DNA from: JALZKA01 sp033856515
GTDB taxonomy: Bacteria; Actinomycetota; Thermoleophilia; Solirubrobacterales; 70-9
Length of the DNA: 64,000 nucleotides
Direction of reading: 5' to 3'
Assembly (NCBI GenBank): GCA_033856515.1
Contig: JAWVEY010000041.1
Span: 67,850 to 131,849, forward strand
The notes beneath the pieces were generated by a model. The model saw only the letters and a list, made by a program, of their open reading frames with translations, ran no database searches and was not told where the DNA came from. Shown piece by piece: positions 52,002 through 60,875 of this stretch. The stretch's first letter is position 1. Each line of letters begins with the position of its first letter. Position numbers and translations under genes: made by a program.

Positions 52002-53539
52002 CGACTCGGCTCTGACAGGCCCGCCGGCTCGGCAGCGGTTTCGCCGACATGACGGCCAGGGCGGAGCGGGGTTCCCGCAACGCCGCAGTTGCGATCGGTG
52101 GCGGCACGGTCGTACGAATGGTCGTCATCGTCTTCCTCCAGCACCTCGGAGTCGATCATGAGGAAAGCGAGCAGGCCTCCCAGGAGCGATAGGCCTGCTG
52201 TCACCACCATCGCGATCTTGAAGCCGTCATCCATCGCCTCCGGGTCATAGAAGGCAGCGCCCGAAAGTCCCGCGACCAGCGGCAGGACCGCGACGGCGAT
52301 CAGACCGGCAACTCGCGCGACAGCGTTGTTGATCCCCGACGCGACGCCCGCATGGCGGTCGTCGGCCGCGGCCAGAACCGTTGCCGTCACCGGGGCGACG
52401 ACAAGCGTGAGGCCCGCGCCGTAAACAATCACCGCGGGAAAGACGGTCGAGAGGTAGCTGTCGCCGGGGTCGATGCGAAGCATCAGGAGCATCCCGGCGG
52501 CGATGCCGATCGGGCCGATGGTGAGCGGCCACTTCGGCCCGATGCGGGTTGCCAGCGCCCCCGCGCGCGACGAGAACAAGAGCATTATCACCGTGACCGG
52601 CAGGGCCGCCGACCCGGCCGCGATCGCCGAGTAGCCCATGGTGATCTGAAGGAACGCGACGAGCAGGAAGAAGACCCCGCTGAGCGCCGCGTAGACGCAG
52701 AACGTCACGAGGTTCGCCGCGGTGAACTGTTTCGACTCGAAGATCGAGAGCGGCATCATCGGGTTCGGGCTCCGGCGTTCGTTGACCACGAACGCGACAA
52801 GCAACACCGCTCCGGTCAGCGCCGAAACCACCACGGTGGCGGCGCCGCGGCCTTCAGACGCGCTGATCAGCGCAAACGTTCCGGCAGCAAGCCCGGTTGC
52901 CGCAAGGACGGCCCCCGGAATGTCGAGCCGTCCGGTTGCGGTCGGGTCGCGCGTCTCGGGCACATGCCGGTTGGACATGAGCACCACGAAGGCGCCGAGG
53001 GGCAGGTTGATGAGGAAGATCCAGCGCCATGAGACCGCATCCACTAGGTAACCGCCGAGGAGCGGCCCGATGGCCGCGGCAGCTCCGCCCAGGCCCGACC
53101 AGGCGCCGATAGCGCGGGCCCGGTCCTCGGGGTAAAAGGTCGCCTCGATGATCGCGAGGCTTCCGGGCGTGAGCAGGGCGCCGCCCACACCCTGGAGGAC
53201 GCGCGCCGCGATGAGGAACTCCGGATTGGGGGCAAGGGCGCAAAGTGCCGAGGCGAGGGTGAACCAGACGATCCCGATGTTGAAGATGAGCCGCCGGCCC
53301 AACCGGTCGCCCAGCGAGCCGCCCAGCAGGATGAAGGCTGAGAGCGTCAACAGGTATCCGTTGAGGATCCACTGGAGGTCGCCGGTCGTCGCGCCGAAAT
53401 CCCGCCCGATCTCCGGCACTGCGACGTTCACAACAGTCGCTTCCAAGAACGCGATCCCCGAACCGAGGACCGTCACCGCCAGAACCCAGCGCCCCTTCGG
53501 CGTGCCGAAGCGGACTAGCTCGCTGTTGGTTGCCTCCAC
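51998..53539 (-). CDS. MFS drug efflux transporter, DHA2 (EmrB/QacA) type
   Basis: 513 aa from a GTG start with about 14 hydrophobic segments. Motif A reads GSLGDRLGRRLIF after the second helix, motif C is LQGVGGALLTPGSLAIIEATF, and WRWIFLINLPLG is the usual DHA2 sequence. The tail is polar. It exports hydrophobic compounds or drugs using the proton gradient. Neighbours are a MarR regulator (convergent, overlapping stops) and a penicillin-binding protein upstream on the same strand, 7 bases away. Confidence 0.94.
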   Translation of the reverse strand: MEATNSELVRFGTPKGRWVLAVTVLGSGIAFLEATVVNVAVPEIGRDFGATTGDLQWILNGYLLTLSAFILLGGSLGDRLGRRLIFNIGIVWFTLASALCALAPNPEFLIAARVLQGVGGALLTPGSLAIIEATFYPEDRARAIGAWSGLGGAAAAIGPLLGGYLVDAVSWRWIFLINLPLGAFVVLMSNRHVPETRDPTATGRLDIPGAVLAATGLAAGTFALISASEGRGAATVVVSALTGAVLLVAFVVNERRSPNPMMPLSIFESKQFTAANLVTFCVYAALSGVFFLLVAFLQITMGYSAIAAGSAALPVTVIMLLFSSRAGALATRIGPKWPLTIGPIGIAAGMLLMLRIDPGDSYLSTVFPAVIVYGAGLTLVVAPVTATVLAAADDRHAGVASGINNAVARVAGLIAVAVLPLVAGLSGAAFYDPEAMDDGFKIAMVVTAGLSLLGGLLAFLMIDSEVLEEDDDDHSYDRAATDRNCGVAGTPLRPGRHVGETAAEPAGLSEPSR

Positions 53540-53546
53540 GGATCGA

Positions 53547-55487
53547 TCATGGCAGCACGGTGTCCTCGGACTCGAGCGGAACGGCGTTCAGGAAGCTCGC
53601 CGCGATTGGCGCCGCGACCTCTCCGCCCGAAGCTCCCTCCTCGACCAGCACAGCCACGGCGACGTCGTCTCGCGCGGCAATGAACCACGCGTGAGTTTTG
53701 GGCGGGTCCGCAGTGCCGAACTCCGCCGTCCCCGATTTCCCGATCGGCTCACCCGGCACTACCGCGAGAGCGGTGCCCGTACCCGAGGTCACCACCGAGC
53801 GCATCAGGGTTCGAAGCTCGTTCGCGTTCTGGGTGCCGATCGGCTCACCGGCCTCTTCCGGGTCGTCAGCGACAAGGCGTGGGCGATGCCACTCGCCGCT
53901 TTGAACGGTCGCGGCGACCCCCGCCATCGCGAGTGGGCTGACCAGGATCCGGCCCTGCCCGATCACCGATGCCGCCTCTTCGACCTCGTCCTTGCCGGGC
54001 GGGACGTCGCCCCCGAACGCGTCCAGCGGAAGATCGGGATCGATCCCGACTCCGAACTGCTCGGCCTTGTCGCGCAGGGCGCTTGGCTCGAGCTCGTCTG
54101 CGAGCGAGACGAACGCGGTGTTGCACGACTGGGCGAAGTCGGTCGAGAACGGCACGGCGCCCGCGGCGGAGCCCTCGAAGTTCACGAATTCGCGGCCGCC
54201 GACCTTGATCGACTCGGGGCAGTCGACGATCTCTGTCGTTTCAAGTCCCGTGTCGAGCAGCGCGGCCGTGGATATGACCTTGAAAGTCGAGCCCGGCGGA
54301 TACTGGCCTCCGAAAGCGATGTTGGTGCCCTCGTCAGTCGGCCGGTTGGCGACGGCGAGGATGTCGCCTGTCTTCGGGTCGAGCGCGACCAGGGCCGCCG
54401 CGCCCTCGACATCGGCGAACGCCTCCTCGGCGGCGGTCTGGACGTCCGCCGAGAGCGTCGTCTCGAGCGGCTCACCGGGCTCCGCCTCGTGGGACTCCAG
54501 GGTGTCGACCGGCTCACCCTCCGCATTCCTGACTACCACTGAGCGCTCCGGCTCCCCGGCGAGCTGCTCGTTGAAGGCGGCCGATAGGCCCGACTGTCCG
54601 ACGATGTCGTCGACGTCCAGCTCGCCGTCGGATTTCTTGATCTGCTCTGCCGTAGCCGGCCCTACCGTTCCGAGCAAGGCCCGCGCGAAGTCCCGCGTTG
54701 GCGTCAGCGGTGTCTCGCGTCCCGCGAGTTGGATGCCTGGGACAGCCCTGAGTTCGGTCTCCGCCGGGGCGAAATCCTCCTCGCGAAGGGTGATGGCCGG
54801 GACCACGGCGTCGGGTTCTGCGTTTTCGATGGCCTTGGTAAGCGTTTCGGGATCGACCTCCGTCACGGCCGCGATCGCATCCACTGTCGCGTCGACGTCC
54901 TCGACCTCGGATGGCGTGACGCCCACGTCGACAACCGAGCCGAGCGAGACGAGCTCCTCGCCATCGCGGTCGAGGATCGGCGCGCGATCCGCGAAGACCT
55001 CGACGGTTCCGAGCCGCTGGCCGTCCTCACGCAGGGCTGGGTGGATCGCACGGCTCGACCAGTCGATGAGCCATTTGTCGTCGGCCTGGGTCAGCGTCAG
55101 CGCGTCGTTGGTGTATTCGAACGAGCCGAACTCGGGTACGTCCCAGCTCATTCGGACCTTTGCGGTGGCGTCTGAGCCGCTTTCGGAGACCTCGGTCACC
55201 TCCGCCTCGAGTGTTGCGCCGTCGAGGCCGTCGATGTTCGACTGGATGGTGTCGGCGACCAGGGCTGGGTCGCCGTCGGTGAACGCTGCCGCGCCCTCCG
55301 GGTCGCCGCTCTCGAGCGCCGCCACGTAGCCGTCAACGGCTGTCGTCGCACTAGGCCCGCCCAGCGAGCGGACCGCGATCACGACGATGAGGATGAGGAC
55401 ACCGGCCAAGGCGGCGACCGCGATGGCAGCTCGATCGCTCAGGCCAAAGCGTTGCCAGGGGCGTGTTTGGGTACTGCCTTGTTCCAC
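53547..55487 (-). CDS. Class B penicillin-binding protein (MecA/PbpA-like transpeptidase)
   Basis: 646 aa from GTG 55487; the frame continues upstream into the divergent gene. A membrane anchor (18-42) is followed by an NTF2-like domain (about 45-150), a PBP dimerisation domain (about 160-330), and the transpeptidase with SxxK Ser400-Thr-Phe-Lys403, SxN Ser454-Cys-Asn456 and KSG at 584-586. The NTF2-like domain places it with PBP2a/PbpA-type enzymes that cross-link peptidoglycan and often have low beta-lactam affinity. It lies 7 bases before an efflux gene in the same direction. Confidence 0.93.
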   Translation of the reverse strand: MEQGSTQTRPWQRFGLSDRAAIAVAALAGVLILIVVIAVRSLGGPSATTAVDGYVAALESGDPEGAAAFTDGDPALVADTIQSNIDGLDGATLEAEVTEVSESGSDATAKVRMSWDVPEFGSFEYTNDALTLTQADDKWLIDWSSRAIHPALREDGQRLGTVEVFADRAPILDRDGEELVSLGSVVDVGVTPSEVEDVDATVDAIAAVTEVDPETLTKAIENAEPDAVVPAITLREEDFAPAETELRAVPGIQLAGRETPLTPTRDFARALLGTVGPATAEQIKKSDGELDVDDIVGQSGLSAAFNEQLAGEPERSVVVRNAEGEPVDTLESHEAEPGEPLETTLSADVQTAAEEAFADVEGAAALVALDPKTGDILAVANRPTDEGTNIAFGGQYPPGSTFKVISTAALLDTGLETTEIVDCPESIKVGGREFVNFEGSAAGAVPFSTDFAQSCNTAFVSLADELEPSALRDKAEQFGVGIDPDLPLDAFGGDVPPGKDEVEEAASVIGQGRILVSPLAMAGVAATVQSGEWHRPRLVADDPEEAGEPIGTQNANELRTLMRSVVTSGTGTALAVVPGEPIGKSGTAEFGTADPPKTHAWFIAARDDVAVAVLVEEGASGGEVAAPIAASFLNAVPLESEDTVLP

Positions 55488-55604
55488 GAGTAATGACCCC
55501 CGGTCACTCCGCAAGGTAGCGGGCAGTGCCCAAATGGCACAAACTTCGGGTAAAGCGACTACCCTCGATTGCAGATGGAGGAACGAGGGGCAGGCCCTTA
55601 CCGG

Positions 55605-58265
55605 ATGCGGCGGATCGGGCGCGCGAGCGTCGCTCTGACGCTGGGCGTTGCCATGCTCGGCCTCGCCGCCGGCCAAGCCCGTGCGGAGACGGGCACGACG
55701 ACCGACCGCTACACGATCGTCCACGGCTGCTTCGCGCTCGAGTCCGCAGGAGGCGACCTAATCGCCCAGACGGGCGACGGCTATTCGGCGACCGCGCCGT
55801 CGCTGACCGACGCGGAGGGCTTCCGCATGCAGGCCACGGACCTCGGCAAGTATCTCTTCTACGGCGAGGCGAAGGACTTCCTGGGGCTCGACGAGGGCCC
55901 GATTCCGCCCCCGCAGGGCGACGTGGTCGTTGCCACCGCGCCGAGCGGCCGGACAACGTGGACCGTGGACGGCGCTGACGGGCAGTTCACGATCGTCAAT
56001 ACGCCGGACTCGCTCGGACTTGCCGTCGATGGAAGCGACCAGCTCGTTTCCGTCCCGGCCGCGGAGGCCGAGACGTTCACGTTCGTGCCCCTCCCGGACG
56101 GCGACTGCCCCGTCTACCCGGAGATCTCCTTAAACGCAACCGGCGGCCCGAACACCGGCACACCGCGCTACGGCGAGGTCGAGGGGACCATCGACGGCCA
56201 CATGCACATGATGGCCTTCGAGTTCCTGGGCGGCCATGCTCATTGCGGCGAGCCGTGGAACAAGTTCGGCGCGCCCTACGCGCTCGCCGACTGCGAGGAC
56301 CACGTGTCCACGAACGGCTGTGGTGCGGTCCTCGAGACCGGCCTGGGTGGGAACGCGTGCCACGACACCGGGGGTTGGCCCAACTTCGACGGCTGGCCGC
56401 AGTCCAACTCCTTGACCCATGAGTCGGCTTACTACCGCTGGCTCGAGCGGGCGCACCTCGGCGGCCTTCGGATCTTCGTGAACCTGATGGTCGAGAACAG
56501 GGTTCTCTGCGAGGTCTATCCGGACATGTCCGTGATTCAGGGGGAGCCGAAGACGAACTGCGACGAGATGGACACGGTGCGCCGCGAGAACCAGCGGATC
56601 GAGGAGATGGAGGACTACATCGACGCCCAGGCGGGCGGCCCCGGCGAGGGTTTCTTCCGGATCGTCGAGAACCCGTTCCAGGCGCGTAAAGCCATCAACA
56701 AGGGCAAGCTCGCCGTGATCAAGGGCATGGAGGTCTCCGAGCCGTTCGACTGCGGCTACAAGGGCGTTCTGGACAATCCCCTTCCACCCGGCAACTTGAC
56801 GCCGGATGCGCGCTGCACCCCCGAGCACATCGACGAGGTGCTGGACGAGCTATGGAACATGGGCATCCGCCAGATGGAGATCACGAACAAGTTCGACAAC
56901 CAGCTGACCGGCGTCGCGGGCGACGGGGGATCGACCGGCGTGATCGTGAACACCGGCCAGTACGGGACGAGCGGAAGCTTTTGGGACTACGGTCCCGAAA
57001 ACGGCGAACCCGGCAGTTGCGACGCGGACAACCACGACCACATTCCCGCCCCGGGCGGACCCGTTTCGCAAGACGAGATCTTCGGCAACGGACTCGAAGC
57101 GTTCCTGCCCGCGCTGCCGGTGGTGATCCCCATCTACACGCCCGAGGAGGTCTGCAACGAGAAGGGCCTCCAGGACGGCGACGAGATCCCCGGCCCGACG
57201 CCCGATGAGACGACCCTCGGCTCGCACGCCCTCGACGGGATCATGGAGCGCGGCTTCGTCTTCGACCCCGATCACATGAGCGTCATCGCTCGCGACGAGG
57301 CCATGGACATCCTCGAGGATGAGGACTACCCGGGAGTCATCTCCTCGCACTCCTGGTCAACCCAGAACACCCTGCCGCGGGTGTACGCACTCGGTGGCAT
57401 GGTGACCCCTTACGCCGGCAGCTCGAGCGGTTTCGCCAACCAATGGGAGCAGATCAAGTCCGCCGAGGTCCGGGGCGAGCTTGGCGACCAGTACTTCGGG
57501 CTCGGTTACGGAGCCGACGCGAACGGCTTCGGCTCGCAGGGCGGGGCGCGCAACCCGGCCGAGGAGGTTGACGTGGACTATCCGTTCACGGGCATCGACG
57601 GGGCGGTCACGTTCGATCAGCAGATGTCGGGCACCGAGGCCGAGGGCAAGACTTACGACATCAACATCGATGGCGTCGACCACTATGGCCTCTACCCGGA
57701 CTGGCTGGAGGACCTCCGCCAGATCAAGGGCGACGAGATCATCCAGGACATGGACCGCGGCGCCGAGGCGTACCTGCAGATGTGGGAGCGCACCTACGAC
57801 ATCGACGCAGTGGACTGCTCCCAGTGGGGCGACGAGGACTTCAACCCGAAGGGCCTGGGCACGGAGCTGCGCCTGAACAAGAAGCCGAAGCGCACGCTCC
57901 GCCAGGCCGGCCAGCCGGTGGACCGGAACGAAGTTTGGCGCTGGTGTGCGGCCAATGGTGGCCGCGAGTCCGAGGAGGCCGTGCAGGCAGCATTCGGCAA
58001 AACGCGCAACAAGATGGACTTTGCGATCTCCAACCTTCCTGAGCACGAGGTCGAGGGCGTTGCGCCCGGCGACGCGAAGAAGTCGCTCCCGAAGAGCGCG
58101 ACCAAGATCTCGGACGATGTCTGGATCAGCCGCACCGGTGGCAGGCGCGCGTACGTGTGGCTCGTCGACGGTGGCGAGGTCAGCCACACCGGCGCGGTCT
58201 CACAGTCCGCGGCCCAGAAGCTGAACAAGCTCGCGAAGCGGCTCGTCGCGGTCGCTTCGAGCTAG
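55605..58265 (+). CDS. Large secreted metal-dependent hydrolase, amidohydrolase/M19-like
   Basis: 886 aa from ATG 55605, which begins a signal peptide (RRIGRASVALTLGVAMLGLAAGQARAE); TTG 55569 and ATG 55575 are in frame. About 150 residues of beta structure come first, then a TIM-barrel hydrolase starting TIDGHMHMMAFEFLGGHAHCGEP, with the two His of the HxH metal motif, then KGMEVSEPFDC, FDPDHMSVIARDEAMDIL and VISSHSWSTQ. The His/Asp/Glu pattern recalls membrane dipeptidase M19 and other amidohydrolases. Substrate unknown. The long C-terminal part (NGGRESEEAVQ onward) is unassigned. Confidence 0.82.
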   Translation: MRRIGRASVALTLGVAMLGLAAGQARAETGTTTDRYTIVHGCFALESAGGDLIAQTGDGYSATAPSLTDAEGFRMQATDLGKYLFYGEAKDFLGLDEGPIPPPQGDVVVATAPSGRTTWTVDGADGQFTIVNTPDSLGLAVDGSDQLVSVPAAEAETFTFVPLPDGDCPVYPEISLNATGGPNTGTPRYGEVEGTIDGHMHMMAFEFLGGHAHCGEPWNKFGAPYALADCEDHVSTNGCGAVLETGLGGNACHDTGGWPNFDGWPQSNSLTHESAYYRWLERAHLGGLRIFVNLMVENRVLCEVYPDMSVIQGEPKTNCDEMDTVRRENQRIEEMEDYIDAQAGGPGEGFFRIVENPFQARKAINKGKLAVIKGMEVSEPFDCGYKGVLDNPLPPGNLTPDARCTPEHIDEVLDELWNMGIRQMEITNKFDNQLTGVAGDGGSTGVIVNTGQYGTSGSFWDYGPENGEPGSCDADNHDHIPAPGGPVSQDEIFGNGLEAFLPALPVVIPIYTPEEVCNEKGLQDGDEIPGPTPDETTLGSHALDGIMERGFVFDPDHMSVIARDEAMDILEDEDYPGVISSHSWSTQNTLPRVYALGGMVTPYAGSSSGFANQWEQIKSAEVRGELGDQYFGLGYGADANGFGSQGGARNPAEEVDVDYPFTGIDGAVTFDQQMSGTEAEGKTYDINIDGVDHYGLYPDWLEDLRQIKGDEIIQDMDRGAEAYLQMWERTYDIDAVDCSQWGDEDFNPKGLGTELRLNKKPKRTLRQAGQPVDRNEVWRWCAANGGRESEEAVQAAFGKTRNKMDFAISNLPEHEVEGVAPGDAKKSLPKSATKISDDVWISRTGGRRAYVWLVDGGEVSHTGAVSQSAAQKLNKLAKRLVAVASS

Positions 58266-58337
58266 CCGCAACTCCACCACAGATTTTTCTACACCGGGGC
58301 GGCCGACTGGTCTAGTCTGTCGGTCACTGTCGACAGG

Positions 58338-58363
58338 CGGGCGCTCGCGGATGGGAGCGCCCG
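58338..58363 (+). promoter_or_regulatory. Leader hairpin before a small secreted protein gene
   Basis: CGGGCGCTC (58338-58346) pairs exactly with GAGCGCCCG (58355-58363) around an 8-base loop. The ribosome binding site GGAGAGGGG begins on the last base of the stem and the GTG start lies at 58376, so the stem may affect translation of the downstream gene. Confidence 0.45.
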
Positions 58364-58375
58364 GAGAGGGGAATA

Positions 58376-58825
58376 GTGAAGAAATTCACAGCGATTGCGT
58401 TGGTCTGTGCGGTTGGCCTGGTGGCGCCCGCGACGGTAGGGGCTGCGACCAAGTCCTATTCCGGGACCTTCGAGGTGAGCGGCACAATGGGCTTCGACGT
58501 TAAGACGAAGAAGGGCAAGAGGAAGGTCATCAACTTCTCCTTCTCGAGCCTGCCGCTCGAGTGCGACGGTGGTCCGAATACCACGTCGGGCAGCGTTCCG
58601 GATTTCAAGATCAAGGTGAGCGACGGCGGCAGCTTCGACGCGGATCTCATTTCGAAAGACCCCGGCGCGGAAGCGGAGCTGAACATCAACGGCAAGCTCA
58701 AGAGTGGCGGCAAGGCCCAGGGAACCGTGAGGGTTCACGGGCAAAACGTGGGCGTCAACGACCAATCGGGGGGCGCCCGACAGCCGTGCGACTCAGGAAA
58801 GACGAAGTGGACCGCGGAGTCCTAG
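58376..58825 (+). CDS. Small secreted protein of unknown function
   Basis: 149 aa from GTG 58376, after a GGAGAGGGG ribosome binding site. Signal peptide KKFTAIALVCAVGLVAPATVGAA, then a beta-rich domain (YSGTFEVSGTMGFDVKTKKGKRKVINFSFSSLPLECDGG) with two cysteines that could form a disulfide, ending CDSGKTKWTAES. Exported proteins with this pattern occur in Solirubrobacterales, but I know of no function. It has its own leader with a stem-loop. Confidence 0.72.
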   Translation: MKKFTAIALVCAVGLVAPATVGAATKSYSGTFEVSGTMGFDVKTKKGKRKVINFSFSSLPLECDGGPNTTSGSVPDFKIKVSDGGSFDADLISKDPGAEAELNINGKLKSGGKAQGTVRVHGQNVGVNDQSGGARQPCDSGKTKWTAES

Positions 58826-58838
58826 CCGCGGCGAGCAC

Positions 58839-60128
58839 CTAAAGCAGAATCTCGGAATCGCTCACCTTGGGCGATTCCGAGGTGATGCGCTGCGAGAGCA
58901 TCAGGAAGCGAGGCAGCTCCGGATAGAGGATCGGCTTACCGTTCGTAAGGACGGCGGCTGAGATCGCTCGCTGCGGGTCAGCCCAGCCAAGGATGTTCGT
59001 GAAGCCGAGGTGGCCGAACGCGTGCTGCGTGTCCCGTCCGTAGAGGCTCAGCAGCTGGGCGCCGAGCATGAGGCCGTAGCTGAAGCGGGTCGGGAAGCCG
59101 AGCGAGAAGTCGATCTCCAGGTGCGACTGCTCTTCCAGCGCCGTTCGGATCGTGTCGGTTTCGATTACGCGCACGCCGTCCAGCTCACCGCCGCAGCGCA
59201 TGATCTCGAAGAAGCGCGACAGCTCATGCGCCGTCGTGACGAGGTTGCCGGCCGGCACGACGGCGGTAACGAAGCGGTCATCGTTGGTGGTCTCGACCAG
59301 TTCGTCGAGCGGTGCGCCCAGCGCCCGTTGCAGGAGGTTCGAGAGGGGAGGGAGAGTGGTCGGACCCGTCAGGTAGTTGAGGGCGACCTTCTCCGTGTCC
59401 TCGGGCGCCACGCCGTAGTTGGTCCAGCGAAAGCCGAGCGGGTCCAGGAACTCCTCGGCAAGAACGTCGCGGATCGACTTGCCCGTGACCTGTTGGACGA
59501 CCTCGCCGATGATGAACCCGCCGGAGATGGCGTGGTAGGCAAGTTGCTTTCCCGCCTCCGACGTCGGCTTCGCGTCGATGAGCACCTTGGCCAGGTACTC
59601 GCGATCGTTGACGTACTCAAGGCTCAGCGCCTCGCGGGGAAGGTTGGGCACCCCGGCGCGGTGAGAGAGCACGTGGCCGATGGTGACGGAGCCCTTCTTG
59701 TTCTTTTCGTAGCCCGGGATGTAGTTGGCGACCGGGTCGTCGAGCTCGAAGAGGCCCTTCTCGACCATCTTGTGCGCGACGAACGCGGTCACTCCCTTGG
59801 CGGCCGAATAGACGGTCATGGGGGTATCGGGTGTGGCGGCGACCTTGGGCGTGTCCTTCGAGTCGTCAGGGCCGTTGCCGCGAGCGTGGCCGATCGCGCG
59901 GTCGAGGACGATCTCGCCCTCGCGACGGACGCAGACCTGCACGGCGGGATGGACGCCGGAGCGGTACATGGCGACGGCGGCCTTCCAGATCTTTTCGACC
60001 CCTTCGGTCCCGATCGAGCCGCCGTCCGCTACCTCGTCGCCGACGGTGGTGACCGAGTCGAGGTCGCTCGGGATGTGTACCCGATTGAGCAGGTCCGGCA
60101 CGAATGGAAGGCGAGGGACCGTCGGCAT
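58839..60128 (-). CDS. Beta-lactamase-fold serine hydrolase (EstB-like esterase)
   Basis: 429 aa without a signal peptide. The class C beta-lactamase/DD-peptidase fold shows Ser108-Ala-Ala-Lys111 in VYSAAKGVTAF, the second motif YHAISGG with Tyr198, and HLGFTN as the HxG-type third motif. LSHRAGVP is the usual LLTHTSGL-like stretch. Proteins of this group are mostly esterases acting on short acyl esters. A TetR regulator follows it upstream on the same strand (20 bases away), so the two may be one unit. Confidence 0.91.
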   Translation of the reverse strand: MPTVPRLPFVPDLLNRVHIPSDLDSVTTVGDEVADGGSIGTEGVEKIWKAAVAMYRSGVHPAVQVCVRREGEIVLDRAIGHARGNGPDDSKDTPKVAATPDTPMTVYSAAKGVTAFVAHKMVEKGLFELDDPVANYIPGYEKNKKGSVTIGHVLSHRAGVPNLPREALSLEYVNDREYLAKVLIDAKPTSEAGKQLAYHAISGGFIIGEVVQQVTGKSIRDVLAEEFLDPLGFRWTNYGVAPEDTEKVALNYLTGPTTLPPLSNLLQRALGAPLDELVETTNDDRFVTAVVPAGNLVTTAHELSRFFEIMRCGGELDGVRVIETDTIRTALEEQSHLEIDFSLGFPTRFSYGLMLGAQLLSLYGRDTQHAFGHLGFTNILGWADPQRAISAAVLTNGKPILYPELPRFLMLSQRITSESPKVSDSEILL

Positions 60129-60148
60129 GGGGCGAGGAACCTATTCGC

Positions 60149-60826
60149 TCAGGCGGCTTCGGCGATCCGGTTCTGGGCGGCAGCCGCCCCCTCGACCATC
60201 GAGGTGATCCACAGGATCACGGCGGGGCGGAGGTCGCCGAGGTTGGGCTCGGTCTCTTCAGAGAGCCGCTCGTGCACGAGCTCGCGAACTCCGAGCGCCA
60301 GCCCCAGGTAGACGCTTTCGGGCAGGTCCCCGACCGCCGGGTCGATCGCCTGGATCGAGCGGTGGCGGTGGGCGAGGAGTCCGGCGAAGCCGTGAATCGC
60401 TTGACGCCGGCGCTTGCGCGCCTGCTCGCCGCCGGCGTCCATCTCAACGATGAACGCTCGAGCGGCAACGGGGTCGCGCTCGAGCGTCCCGAGGTAGCCG
60501 TCCAGGGTGATCGAGATGAACTCGTCCCACGAGGCGTCCTCGCCGACGCCGGTGATCATCGCCTCCAGAAGCCCGGCCGCGAAGACGTCATACGCGGCGA
60601 GGAGACAATCCTCCTTGGAGGAGAAATGCTCATAGAAGGCGCCGCGGGACACGGAAGCCCGCTTGGCGAGCTCGCCGATCGTGACCGCCGAGTAGCCGCT
60701 TTCGGCGAGGAGCTCCGTGAGCGCGCGAATCAGGCGCGAGCGCTGAGACGCGGCGACCTCCTCGCGGCTCAGCGAGTGGGGCCCACGGGGGAGGGTTGAT
60801 GGGACGATGTCCATAGGGCTTGACAT
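60149..60826 (-). CDS. TetR family transcriptional regulator
   Basis: 225 aa from ATG 60826, or 221 aa from ATG 60814. The HTH, LTELLAESGYSAVTIGELAKRASVSRGAFYEHFSSKEDCLLAAYDVF, is textbook TetR. The ligand domain carries EFISITLDGYLGTLERDP. It is divergent from a secreted lipase gene whose promoter -35 box overlaps this start codon, so it most likely represses the lipase and itself. Confidence 0.93.
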   Translation of the reverse strand: MSSPMDIVPSTLPRGPHSLSREEVAASQRSRLIRALTELLAESGYSAVTIGELAKRASVSRGAFYEHFSSKEDCLLAAYDVFAAGLLEAMITGVGEDASWDEFISITLDGYLGTLERDPVAARAFIVEMDAGGEQARKRRRQAIHGFAGLLAHRHRSIQAIDPAVGDLPESVYLGLALGVRELVHERLSEETEPNLGDLRPAVILWITSMVEGAAAAQNRIAEAA

Positions 60827-60849
60827 AGTGGAGAAACGTATGGTACTTT
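60820..60849 (+). promoter_or_regulatory. Promoter of the secreted lipase gene
   Basis: TTGACA (60820-60825), an 18-base spacer and TACTTT (60844-60849) give a good sigma-70-type promoter about 27 bases before the lipase ATG at 60876. The -35 box overlaps the TetR gene start. An imperfect AAACGTA...TACTTT symmetry lies across the -10 region and could be the TetR site. Confidence 0.55.
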
Positions 60850-60875
60850 ACTTCGCGGAAGGAATGGATTGGGTG

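Noticed and set aside
55526..55540. GTGCC-N5-GGCAC inverted repeat before the large hydrolase gene, considered as an operator or sigma-54 site
   Set aside because: The arms are only five bases and the sequence after TGGCAC does not give the sigma-54 -12 element.
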